From Cyanobium sp. FGCU52 (GTDB taxonomy: Bacteria > Cyanobacteriota > Cyanobacteriia > PCC-6307 > Cyanobiaceae), in contig JANWUS010000082.1 in the NCBI GenBank assembly GCA_024958715.1, positions 1 through 52,820 on the forward strand: a DNA stretch of 52,820 bases. The letters are read 5' to 3'. Made by a program: the position numbers and the translations under genes. The notes under the pieces were generated by a model. The model did not search any database. It was not told the origin of the DNA and worked only from the letters and a program-made list of their open reading frames with translations. The stretch's first letter is position 1, and the number at the start of each line of letters is the position of its first letter. Positions 1 through 7,391 of this stretch are shown piece by piece.

Positions 1-243
1 GGATTGGGTCTGATCCGGGAGAAGCTCGCAACCACCCAGGGTTCAGCGATTGCGTTGAACGTGCTTGTCATGAACCTCCAAAAGCTCTTGGAGCTTCTTT
101 TTGACCTTAGAGTCTATTGGCTGCAGCTTCTCCTGCTCCATAGAGCAGCCTGGAACCCTCATCCGAGGTTGCTCAGTCGTCAACAGTCATCACCTGAACA
201 TCAACCGGTGCGCTGGTTCGGACTCGCTGTTTCTGCTGGCTGA
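1..243 (+). mobile_element. C-terminal end of an IS transposase (IS5/IS1182-like), cut by the window edge
   Basis: The frame is open from base 1. Its first ~45 residues (GLIREKLATTQGSAIALN, then a run rich in M, N, L and K) look like the C-terminal end of cyanobacterial IS5/IS1182-type transposases, which often finish with an IREK..TT...IA.NVLV.NL pattern. The last ~30 residues before the TGA at 241-243 are proline- and arginine-rich and do not look like the family. The original stop was therefore probably lost and the frame now reads into flanking DNA. The catalytic DDE domain would lie left of the window. I cannot tell whether the copy is intact there. Family assignment is from memory of the motif, not a search. 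Confidence 0.6.
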
Positions 244-560
244 AACGACGTTTGAGTTTCTCAGGAGGCCCCATGTAAACGGCGGTGCACGGTATGGAAG
301 CGTCCGCTGCAATGACCCTCACGCTGGCCGGTCCCTCCTCGAAGCGCCCCCCGTGCCATTGCCGCAGCACCGGTAGCAGCGCCCGCTCGACTCCAAGTCG
401 ATCGTCACGGCGCAGCGTGAGGCTCAGGCACGGCTGAGGATGCCCTGGCTGCCATGGGTGCGCTCCACCTGCGCGATCTCATCGCAGCTGATGTCGGCAT
501 AGGCCAGGCTCTGGTAGGTCGCCGCGGCGGTGAAGGGACGATCGGGGACCCCTTGGCGCG
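173..560 (-). pseudogene. Degraded minus-strand coding remnant in two frames
   Basis: Two minus-strand frames carry protein-like sequence that would join if one base were gained or lost near 424-440. The upstream frame ends with ...DEIAQVERTHGSQGILSRA at the stop 424-426. The other is open from 478 and continues SLTLRRDDRLGVERALLP to a stop at 173. The residue mix is balanced, unlike the Pro/Arg/Ala shadows typical of this GC-rich DNA. I do not recognise the family. It abuts the transposase fragment, so a gene broken by IS activity is plausible, but this is inference. A genuine small gene of about 66 codons (173-370, GTG start) is the alternative. Confidence 0.3.
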
Positions 561-732
561 GCCACCTTTGGACCTGGAGGAGCCTCTCACCAGCGCTGCC
601 ACTTTCGTGCTCTGATGCGTGCGATGTCCTGAGGCCAGCCGCTGTAATGGCCGGATGCCGTTCCGCCTCCTGGTCCCCCTGAGAATCGGACGGTGACCAT
701 CTCGCGCCCTGCTCTCCAGTCGAGTATGCCGG

Positions 733-944
733 CATTATCAAGACGGCAGTGATGATCGGCAGGTGGAGCTGGAACTGTTCGATGAAGAGGTGGGGGCGAT
801 CCGCTACGTGCATCCCACCACTGCCGAAATTCTGCAGAGTCTGGAGACGAGGGCAACCATCTGCAGGCGATTATCATCGGCGACCAGAGCCGCAGGGAGG
901 TGCTGAGCGAGCACGGATTCCGCGCTCTCCTCGACGCCCTATAA
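733..944 (+). pseudogene. Frameshifted small coding remnant
   Basis: One plus frame reads [20 protein letters not shown] then AEILQSLE around 763-846. The frame shifted by one base then continues [22 protein letters not shown]... from 852 to a TAA at 942-944. Each half is protein-like and together they would make about 60-70 residues of one protein, so a single indel near 845-852 is the simplest reading. No start codon or ribosome site is obvious and I do not recognise the family. It may be the tail of a larger gene lost when the IS debris to the left formed. The stretch from 945 to 1066 shows no gene. Confidence 0.3.
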
Positions 945-1066
945 AGGGCCTGCGCCAGATAATGGCGGGCAGGGCCGGAGGGGGAATCAAGGGGGCGACG
1001 CCGAAACCCCCGGCTGGGTGTATTCCCAGGCACTTACCCTGAGATGTGCCGCATCGGTGAGGAGCC

Positions 1067-2380
1067 ATGGGCCTGACGGTGCCGCCTGCGCTCTCCCGCT
1101 ACGGGCTGCCGGTGGGGGCCCTGCTGCTCGGAGCGATGGTGCTCGAGGGAACGCTCCACTTCCGGCCGAAGCCCTTCGAGGAACTGCCGGTGAAGCGGCG
1201 CGCCCTGCTGCGCAGCCACGACGGCGTGCAGGTGCGTGTGGCGGCCCTCACCCCCGAGGAGAGCCGTGATCTGATCGGCTTCGCCATTCCCGACGACCGC
1301 ATCCAGCCGGTGTGGGTGCAGGTGGTGAACCGGGCCGACGTGCGCTGGTACCTGCCGCCGATCACCGTGGACAGCGAGTACTACTCACCCCTGGAGGTGG
1401 CCTGGCTGGGCCACCGCTGGCTGACCCCGGCGATCAACGCCCGCATCGATCGCCACCTGCACGAACTGGGACTGCCGATGACGGTGGAGCCGGGACAGAG
1501 CCGCTCCGGGTTCATCTTCACCCACCGCGACGAGGGGGCGAAGTACACGAGCATCGAGCTGGTGGGAGCCGGCCACGGCCAGGTGCGCCGCTTCTCGTTC
1601 CTGGCGCCGGTTCCGGGTCTGCGGACGGATTTCCAGAAGGTCGACTGGCCGCGGCTGATGTCCCAGGCCCGCCGCCGGAACCTCACGGAGGAGCAGTTCC
1701 GGACCTGGCTGGAGCGCCTTCCCTGCTGCACCCTCGGCGGCGACCGGCGCACGCCGGCCGACCCGCTCAACGTGGTGATCGTGGGCGACCGGGACACCGT
1801 GTTCCCGCCTCTGGCCCGTCGCGGCTGGCATGTCACCCAGGCCCTCACCGTGACCTCCGCCTGGGAGACGGCCCGCTCCTCCCTGTTCGGCCACCGCTAT
1901 CGCTATGCCCCGGTGTCCTCGCTGTACGTGTTCGGCCGGCGTCAGGACATCGCGCTGCAGAAGGGCCGCGAGGACGTGAACCAGCGCAACCACATGCGGC
2001 TGTGGCTGGCGCCGGTGACGGTGAACCGCAAGCCCGTGTGGGTGGGCCAGATCAGCCGCGACATCGGCGTGCGCCTCACCCCCCGCACGATCACCACCCA
2101 CAAGATCGACCCGGCGGTGGATGAGACCCGCTGGTATCTGCTCCAGGACCTGTTCTTCTCCGAATCCCTGGAGCGCTTCGGACTGGTGGGCGGCGTGCGC
2201 GCCGCGACCCTGGAGCAACCCCGCACCAACTACACCGGCGACCCTTATTTCACCGACGGTTTCCGGGGAGTGTTCTGGCTCACTCCCACCCCGATCAGCA
2301 CCCGCAACGTCACCACCCGCTGGCTGGTGCCGGGAACCTCGCCCGGCAGCGCAAAGGAGCCGGTGGGCGTGGCCCGGTGA
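1067..2380 (+). CDS. LssY_C-domain membrane-anchored protein
   Basis: This 437-residue protein has one N-terminal hydrophobic segment (residues ~10-28) followed by a soluble region. From about residue 235 to 380 it matches the LssY C-terminal domain as I know it: LNVVIVGDRDTVFPPL, then GW..TQALT..SA, a HRYRYAPVSSLYVFGR block, QKGREDVNQRNHMRLWL and a THKIDP..DETR block. In many bacteria this domain follows a PAP2 phosphatase. Here it stands alone behind an unassigned ~200-residue N-terminal region. Its biochemical role is not known. GAGGAG lies 2-7 bases before the ATG, a close spacing. It is transcribed away from the debris on its left and converges with the small gene at 2390. Confidence 0.75.
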   Translation: MGLTVPPALSRYGLPVGALLLGAMVLEGTLHFRPKPFEELPVKRRALLRSHDGVQVRVAALTPEESRDLIGFAIPDDRIQPVWVQVVNRADVRWYLPPITVDSEYYSPLEVAWLGHRWLTPAINARIDRHLHELGLPMTVEPGQSRSGFIFTHRDEGAKYTSIELVGAGHGQVRRFSFLAPVPGLRTDFQKVDWPRLMSQARRRNLTEEQFRTWLERLPCCTLGGDRRTPADPLNVVIVGDRDTVFPPLARRGWHVTQALTVTSAWETARSSLFGHRYRYAPVSSLYVFGRRQDIALQKGREDVNQRNHMRLWLAPVTVNRKPVWVGQISRDIGVRLTPRTITTHKIDPAVDETRWYLLQDLFFSESLERFGLVGGVRAATLEQPRTNYTGDPYFTDGFRGVFWLTPTPISTRNVTTRWLVPGTSPGSAKEPVGVAR

Positions 2381-2389
2381 GGTGCCCCC

Positions 2390-2704
2390 TCACTCCGGGC
2401 AGGACTGCCAGCTGTCGGCGAAGGGCGTGCTGGCTTCCAGGCAGCGCTCGATGCGCAGCACCAGATCCGATTCCATCAGTCCCACCGCCAGGCCGGCGGC
2501 CACCCGGGCCGCGACCCCCTTCACCAGGGCGGCCGACGGGGCCTCGCTGCCGGGTGGGGTGGCCCGCCGCAGGGCCTCACAGGTGAGGGCGGCGATGTCC
2601 TGGATCAGATCGGTCTGGCTGAGCAGGGCTGCCACCACGGCGTGGTCGACCGTTTCGCCAGCGGCGGGAGGCCGTTCGAGCAGGGCTTCGCTGATCACGG
2701 GCAT
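2390..2704 (-). CDS. Small conserved-looking hypothetical protein
   Basis: The frame is open further upstream, but residues become protein-like only from the ATG at 2702-2704 (MPVISEALLERPPAAGE), giving 104 residues. The sequence is predicted helical and moderately acidic, with two alanine-rich amphipathic stretches (LIQDIAALTCEALRRA and VAARVAAGLAVGLMESDLVL) and no membrane segment, signal peptide or metal motif. Its stop lies 10 bases beyond the convergent LssY_C gene. It is downstream of, and co-directional with, the kinase-like gene (gap ~50 bases), so the two could share a transcript. I do not recognise the family. Confidence 0.55.
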   Translation of the reverse strand: MPVISEALLERPPAAGETVDHAVVAALLSQTDLIQDIAALTCEALRRATPPGSEAPSAALVKGVAARVAAGLAVGLMESDLVLRIERCLEASTPFADSWQSCPE

Positions 2705-2757
2705 GCCGCGGAGACGCACCGATGATGTCGGCTGCGGCCCCGGCGCGCATCCCACCC

Positions 2758-3567
2758 TCAGCCCGGCAGGGCGTCGAGGGCCTCCTGGGCCCTCAGCTCC
2801 AGGGCCGCGGCGGCATGGCGCTGCAGTTCGGTGTCGTTGAGCAGGGCCACCCGCGGGGGCGCCGCCGGATCCTGCAGGAACCCGTAGACCCGCAGGCAGA
2901 CATTGAGACAGCGCAGGGCCGCCAGCTGCAGGTCTTGGCGCGCCTCCCGCGGCCCGTAGCCGTTCACGCCGGCCGCCACCAGCTCCCGGTGCCACAGATC
3001 CAGCAGTTCCTCCACATGGCCCTGGCGTTCCGCCACCGGCTCGCTGCCGCCGATCAGGAACACCACATCCATCGCCGCCAGGCTCCGGGTCACCGTCTGC
3101 CAGTCGAGGATCGTGGCCAGAGGATCGTCGGCCGGACCGTCGAACAGCAGGTTGTCCGCCCGCAGGTCGCCGTGAACCAGGGTCCAGGGGCGCTGGCGCA
3201 GTGCCGCCTCGATGGCGTCGTTGCGGGCGACGGCCGCCCGGATCAGCTCCATCGTCGCGTCTCCCAGCCGCAGGGCGTAATCGCGCTCGAAGGCCCGCAG
3301 CTGGCGCGAGAGCCCCTGAAACAAGGGGTTGGCACTCTCGCTCTTGAGCACCACTGCGGCAGGGCCGCAGCCCGGGGGATCGGTGCGCAGCCGCAGCCGG
3401 GTGGTGGTGGAGACGAAGCCACGCCCGGCGCCGATCACCTCCGCTTCGAAGCCATCCACCCGGACGCCGAGCACCTGCGAGAGCCAGGCGGGATCGGCCC
3501 GGCGGATCGCCTGACCCCCAGCCGCACTGTCATCCGGGCCGGCGGTGTCGGGGGGCGGCGCGCTCAT
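2758..3567 (-). CDS. APH/CHK-type kinase-like protein lacking its central region
   Basis: The start is the ATG at 3565-3567 (MSAPPPDTAG), giving 269 residues. The C-terminal lobe carries the choline/aminoglycoside kinase catalytic loop VHGDLRADNLLF (HGDxxxxN) and the metal-binding ILDWQ motif. The DWQ form is typical of the CHK/ecdysteroid-kinase-like branch. The N-terminal lobe has a glycine-rich GAGRGFVSTTTRL loop and a candidate ATP lysine in AAVVLKSES. Family members usually run 340-420 residues. Here RAFERDYALRLGD is followed directly by ATMELIRAAVARND, so the hinge, the LLLEDL-type strand and the first C-lobe helices seem absent (~80-100 residues). It may be an in-frame deletion derivative. 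Substrate unknown. Confidence 0.65.
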   Translation of the reverse strand: MSAPPPDTAGPDDSAAGGQAIRRADPAWLSQVLGVRVDGFEAEVIGAGRGFVSTTTRLRLRTDPPGCGPAAVVLKSESANPLFQGLSRQLRAFERDYALRLGDATMELIRAAVARNDAIEAALRQRPWTLVHGDLRADNLLFDGPADDPLATILDWQTVTRSLAAMDVVFLIGGSEPVAERQGHVEELLDLWHRELVAAGVNGYGPREARQDLQLAALRCLNVCLRVYGFLQDPAAPPRVALLNDTELQRHAAAALELRAQEALDALPG

Positions 3568-3657
3568 GGCTGCTTCTCGGCAGGTGACACGTCCGCCGGA
3601 GCGGCTGCCGCAGGCATCATGGCGGGCGGACCGCCGCTGCTCCCTTCGGGGATTTCC

Positions 3658-4134
3658 ATGTTTCGCCATCTGCTCGTTCCCACCGACGGTTCCGATCTCT
3701 CCGACGGCACGATTCAGCGGGCGGTGAGCTTCGCCCGCGACGCCGGAGCTCGCATCACCTTCTTCCACGCCAAGGAGAGCTTCCTCACCCACATCGACGG
3801 GGCCCTCTACGGCGAGCCGATGGTGCTCGATCCCACCGTGGCCGACCAGTTCGCCCGGGCCGAGAACGACTACACCGGCTCGGTGCTGGAGCGGGCCCGG
3901 GCCCTGGCGGAGGAGGGCGGGGTCGAGTGCGCCACGGTGTCCAGCGACAACCCGGTGATCTACGAGGCCATCATCGAGGCGGCCCGGGAGCAGGGCTGCG
4001 ACCTGATCTTCATGGCCTCCCACGGACGCCGGGGCCTGGCGGGGCTGCTGCTCGGCAGCGAGACCCAGCGGGTGCTCACCCACTCCGACCTGCCGGTGCT
4101 GGTGTTCCGCAAACCCGAATCACGCCCCGCCTGA
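3658..4134 (+). CDS. Universal stress protein (UspA family)
   Basis: This is a single-domain Usp of 158 residues, the usual length. It begins MFRHLLVPTDGSDLSD, the first strand and acidic loop of the fold. Near the C-terminus ASHGRRGLAGLLLGSETQRV matches the nucleotide-binding G-x2-G-x9-G-S/T motif except that the first glycine is alanine, a common variant. It ends in LPVLVFR, the usual final strand. Usp proteins are cytosolic ATP-binding or dimerising stress proteins. The specific role here is unknown. The 3' end overlaps the convergent permease gene by 15 bases (4120-4134). Confidence 0.9.
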   Translation: MFRHLLVPTDGSDLSDGTIQRAVSFARDAGARITFFHAKESFLTHIDGALYGEPMVLDPTVADQFARAENDYTGSVLERARALAEEGGVECATVSSDNPVIYEAIIEAAREQGCDLIFMASHGRRGLAGLLLGSETQRVLTHSDLPVLVFRKPESRPA

Positions 4135-5598
4135 GGAGGCGGGCCGGGTGAGCCAGTGGATCGGCACGCCGATGGCCATCAGGGCCACGGCCACGGCGCT
4201 GGAGCCGGGAGCCTCGACCACGGCCCCCACCAGGAAGGCCAGCGATCCAGCCAGCATGATGCCGGCGCTCCAGGGCCAGCCCCAGGCCCGGAACGGGCGC
4301 GGCAGCTCGGGTTCCCGCCGCCGCAGCACGATCAGGCAGACGATGCCGATGGCATAGAGGGCCACGTAGATCACCGCGGCGATGCCCAGCAGCCGGCTGA
4401 AATCGCCCGCCAGCACCAGCACGGCCCCGGCGGCGGCAGTGAGCAGCACGGCTGCGGCGGGGGTGCCGCCGGCATTCACCGCCGCCAGGGCCGGCAGGGT
4501 GAGGCCGGATTCGGCCAGGCCGTAGAGGATGCGCGGGGCCCCCATGGTGGTGGCGCCGATCAGCCCCAGCAGCGACAGCAGCGCCAGGCCGGTGATCGCA
4601 CGGGCCCCGGCCGTGCCCGCCAGCAGCCGGGCGGCATCGGCCGCGGGCAGGGTGGAGGAGGCCAGGGCCGCCGGCGGCAGCACGTGCAGAAGCGCGAGGT
4701 TCACCAGCAGGTAGATGGCCAGCACCGCCAGCACTCCGCCGATCAGGGACCGGGGCAGGTCGGCCTGGGCATCCTCGAACTCCTCGGCGAAGTAGATGGG
4801 GCTGTGCCAGCCGTCGTAGGTGGTGATCACGGCCTGCAGGGCCGGCACCGCCGCCAGCGCCAGGGCGGCGATGCCCGCAGGAGCCGCCGGCGCCGGTCCG
4901 GAGGCCGCGCCTGCGGCCGCCGTTGCCTCGGCAGGCACGCCGATCAGGAAGCAGGCGGTCACCAGGGCCAGGAAGGCGACGGCCTTGGCCAGGCTCAGCA
5001 GCTGCAGGGTGGCGCCGCCCGCTCGCACCCCCACCAGCTGGATCAGGGCGAACAGGGCCAGGGCGCCGATGGCGATCGCCCGCACCGTGACCAGGGGACC
5101 GGCGGCGGTGAGCGGGGCCGGCAGCAGGGCGAGGCCGTACTCCCCCAGGGTGATCGCGACCCAGGCCAGCCCCACCGAGTGACCGATCCAGTCGATCCAG
5201 CCCACGGTGAATCCGGCCACGGGGCCGAAGGCACGGCGGGCGTACACCGTCCAGCCGCCGGCTTCCGGCAGGGCCGCCGCCAGTTCGGCCACGCACACCG
5301 CTCCCAGCAGGGCGTACAGACCCCCCAGCAGCCAGGCTCCCAGCACCAGGGGCGCCGTGCCCAGGGCCGCCGCCACCAGGCCGGGGGTGCGCAGGATGCC
5401 GGCACCGATGGTGCCGCCCACCGCGCCGGCCAGCCCGAAGCCCACCCCCAGGATCCGCAGCAGCCCACCGGTGGCGGGTGCCGACGCGGGGGCGGGCGGC
5501 GCGCCGTCGGGGTCGTGGGTGGCGGGCGGCAACGACCCAGGCGGCGACTGAGGGGAGGCTAGGCGGGGTGGGGAGGTGTCCCGATCGGGGGGATCCAT
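4120..5598 (-). CDS. APC-family amino acid permease
   Basis: This is an inner-membrane protein of 492 residues with about 12 hydrophobic segments, the normal size for amino acid/polyamine/organocation transporters. After a ~45-residue proline-rich cytoplasmic N-terminus, the first helix contains the diagnostic GGTIGAGILRTPG loop. Further on there is E-LP-AGG-WTVYARRAFG in helix 3 and Y.GW..PIYFAEE near helix 6-7. PELPRPFRAWGWPW is the typical late cytoplasmic loop. It probably exchanges or takes up amino acids. The substrate cannot be read from sequence. The ATG at 5596-5598 is used. Its 3' end overlaps the convergent UspA gene. Confidence 0.85.
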   Translation of the reverse strand: MDPPDRDTSPPRLASPQSPPGSLPPATHDPDGAPPAPASAPATGGLLRILGVGFGLAGAVGGTIGAGILRTPGLVAAALGTAPLVLGAWLLGGLYALLGAVCVAELAAALPEAGGWTVYARRAFGPVAGFTVGWIDWIGHSVGLAWVAITLGEYGLALLPAPLTAAGPLVTVRAIAIGALALFALIQLVGVRAGGATLQLLSLAKAVAFLALVTACFLIGVPAEATAAAGAASGPAPAAPAGIAALALAAVPALQAVITTYDGWHSPIYFAEEFEDAQADLPRSLIGGVLAVLAIYLLVNLALLHVLPPAALASSTLPAADAARLLAGTAGARAITGLALLSLLGLIGATTMGAPRILYGLAESGLTLPALAAVNAGGTPAAAVLLTAAAGAVLVLAGDFSRLLGIAAVIYVALYAIGIVCLIVLRRREPELPRPFRAWGWPWSAGIMLAGSLAFLVGAVVEAPGSSAVAVALMAIGVPIHWLTRPASSGGA

Positions 5599-5633
5599 GC
5601 CATAACGGTGGGCATCGCGTTGCGTCGCCGCCC

Positions 5634-5948
5634 ATGGCCCTCGCTCCCCGAACCCTGCACCTTCCCCGACCCCGGGCCTCCCGGCGTCTTGGGGTGGGGT
5701 CGCTCCGTCCCCGGATGGCGTCCCGCTGCCGGCTCGCGAAGGCCGGGCGCGTCCCCGCTCCTTCCCGGCGGCGTCTGCTGCGGGAAGCTGCGTTGGTGGC
5801 CCTGGCCACCGGACTGCTCACCGGCGCCGCCCTGGCCGCGCCGGCGGGGTTCCTGCAGAACCCGCTGCCCGCGCTTCAGAGCGTCGGCGCCCAGCTGCTG
5901 CCGGGCTGGGTGCCGCTGCCTGAGCCACCCTTCCCCGAGTGCCGCTGA
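5634..5948 (+). CDS. Small exported or membrane-anchored hypothetical protein
   Basis: The protein-like part begins at one of two in-frame ATGs, 5634 (104 residues) or 5715 (77 residues). From the second, a basic start (RCRLAKAGR...RRRLLREA) is followed by a hydrophobic stretch ALVALATGLLTGAALAAPAG that could be a signal peptide cleaved after ALAAPA or an anchor. The remainder is short and proline-rich (LPGWVPLPEPPFPECR), ending in Cys-Arg. It is divergent from the permease gene. I do not recognise the family and a chance ORF cannot be excluded in this GC-rich DNA. Confidence 0.4.
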   Translation: MALAPRTLHLPRPRASRRLGVGSLRPRMASRCRLAKAGRVPAPSRRRLLREAALVALATGLLTGAALAAPAGFLQNPLPALQSVGAQLLPGWVPLPEPPFPECR

Positions 5949-6067
5949 GGGAGAGCCGCTGAACCGCGGTCGGGGTCCCCGGCGCGAGGGACGGGTTCCC
6001 GGATGCTTCTGACGTCGCGGTCGAATCGGCGGCCCGGCAGAGTTGGGTCAGATTGCCTCCATCCCCC

Positions 6068-6343
6068 ATGGCCCGGGTCGAGATCTACACCTGGCGTGCC
6101 TGCCCCTTCTGCATCCGCGCCAAACAGCTCCTCGATCGCAAGGGAGTGGCGTACGAGGAGTACGCGATCGACGGCGATGCCGCGGCTCGGCGGGCGATGG
6201 TGGAGCGCGGCTCCGACGGGCGCAGTTCGCTGCCCCAGATCTTCATTGACGACCAGCACGTGGGCGGCTGCGACGACCTCTACGCCCTCGAGCGTCAGGG
6301 CCGCCTTGACCCGTTGCTGGCCGGAGCCGGCGCGGCGGGCTGA
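6068..6343 (+). CDS. grxC: Glutaredoxin 3-type protein
   Basis: This 91-residue single-domain glutaredoxin has the dithiol active site CPFC (residues ~12-15, within TWRACPFCIRAKQLL), the cis-proline in SSLPQIFID and the glutathione-binding GGCDDLYAL motif. Such proteins reduce disulfides and mixed glutathione disulfides in the cytosol at the expense of glutathione. The ATG at 6068 is chosen over an in-frame GTG five codons upstream because homologues begin just before the first strand (MARVEIYT). It is 28 bases upstream of the amidotransferase gene and could be co-transcribed with it. Confidence 0.92.
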   Translation: MARVEIYTWRACPFCIRAKQLLDRKGVAYEEYAIDGDAAARRAMVERGSDGRSSLPQIFIDDQHVGGCDDLYALERQGRLDPLLAGAGAAG

Positions 6344-6371
6344 TCGAAGCCGGAAACCGGCCGTCTCCGCC

Positions 6372-7079
6372 ATGCACGTCCACGTTCTTCAGCATGTGCC
6401 GTTCGAAGGTCTCGGCAGCATCGGCCCCTGGCTGGAGTCCCGCGGTGCCCGCATCAGCTGGACCCGCTGGTTCGAAGCCGGTGGCTCTCCACCGCCTCTG
6501 GATGGGATCGACCTGCTGATCGCCCTGGGAGGGCCGATGAGCGTGAACGATGAGGCGCAGCTGCCCTGGCTGGTGGAGGAGAAGGCCTACGTGGGGGCGG
6601 CCGTGCACTCCGGCATGCCGGTGCTGGGCATCTGCCTGGGCGCCCAGCTGATCGCCGCTGCCCTGGGGGCGCCGGTGGTGCCCGCCCAGCGGAAGGAGAT
6701 CGGCTGGTTCCCGCTGTCGGCCTGCGGGCCGCAGCCGCAGGGTTTCGTTTTCCCGGACAGCGTGAACGCTTTCCACTGGCACGGGGAAACCTTCGCCCTG
6801 CCGCCGGGGGCCCTGCACCTGGCCCGCAGTGAGGCCTGTGAGCACCAGGCCTTCCAGGTCGGATCCCGCACGATCGGCCTGCAATGCCACCTGGAAACCA
6901 CCCCGGCGGCCGTCGAGGCGCTGATCCGCCACTGCGGCGACGAACTGGTGGCGGATCGGTTCGTGCAGAGCGAGGCAGAGCTGCGCGCCGTGCCCCCGGA
7001 GCACTACGCAGGGGCCAACGCCCTCATGGAGAAGCTGCTGGCCTGGCTGCTGCGGGAGCCGGAAGCCGGAGAGGCCTGA
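6372..7079 (+). CDS. Class I glutamine amidotransferase (GMP synthase-like)
   Basis: This protein of 235 residues has the Rossmann-like class I amidotransferase fold. The nucleophile elbow is GICLGAQLIAA with the catalytic Cys. An LQCHLE motif supplies His and probably Glu of the triad, and LIALGGPMSVND gives the oxyanion strand. The match is to free-standing GMP-synthase-like amidotransferases rather than GuaA, since no synthetase domain follows. These proteins may hydrolyse glutamine or gamma-glutamyl compounds; the partner or substrate here is unknown. It lies just downstream of grxC on the same strand. Confidence 0.85.
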   Translation: MHVHVLQHVPFEGLGSIGPWLESRGARISWTRWFEAGGSPPPLDGIDLLIALGGPMSVNDEAQLPWLVEEKAYVGAAVHSGMPVLGICLGAQLIAAALGAPVVPAQRKEIGWFPLSACGPQPQGFVFPDSVNAFHWHGETFALPPGALHLARSEACEHQAFQVGSRTIGLQCHLETTPAAVEALIRHCGDELVADRFVQSEAELRAVPPEHYAGANALMEKLLAWLLREPEAGEA

Positions 7080-7108
7080 TGGCGTTTCCGCTTCCCGGGT
7101 GGTGAGGT

Positions 7109-7263
7109 TCAGCCCCGCCGTCTGTGGCGGGCCAGGACCAGCCGGCGCGTGCCGCCGTAGACCGCCATGGTCACCCCGCTGAGCGCCACGGCCATGGCGG
7201 CAACACGATCGCCAGCGTCAGCGGAGCAAGGAGAACCACCAGGGCGATCAAGAGCTGCTCCAT
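7109..7263 (-). pseudogene. Split small membrane protein (probable frameshift)
   Basis: On the minus strand an ATG at 7261-7263 opens MEQLLIALVVLLAPLTLAIV LPP, a hydrophobic helix, but stops after 30 codons. The adjacent frame continues MAVALSGVTMAVYGGTRRL and a basic tail VLARHRRRG to a stop at 7109. Joined by one base near 7190-7196 they would make a ~55-residue protein with two hydrophobic segments and a positively charged C-terminus. This could be a true pseudogene, a sequencing indel or chance. The rest of 7080-7391 shows no other gene. Confidence 0.3.
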
Positions 7264-7391
7264 GGGGCTGCTGTTCCGCCATGCGGTTCCAACCCAGTGT
7301 CGATCCGGTTGCTTGGCTGGCCCTGCTGGCGGGGCGAGACTGATCCCGTGTCGGCCCCGCCTCCCTGAGCCCGCTGCGCCTTCCCGTGCTC

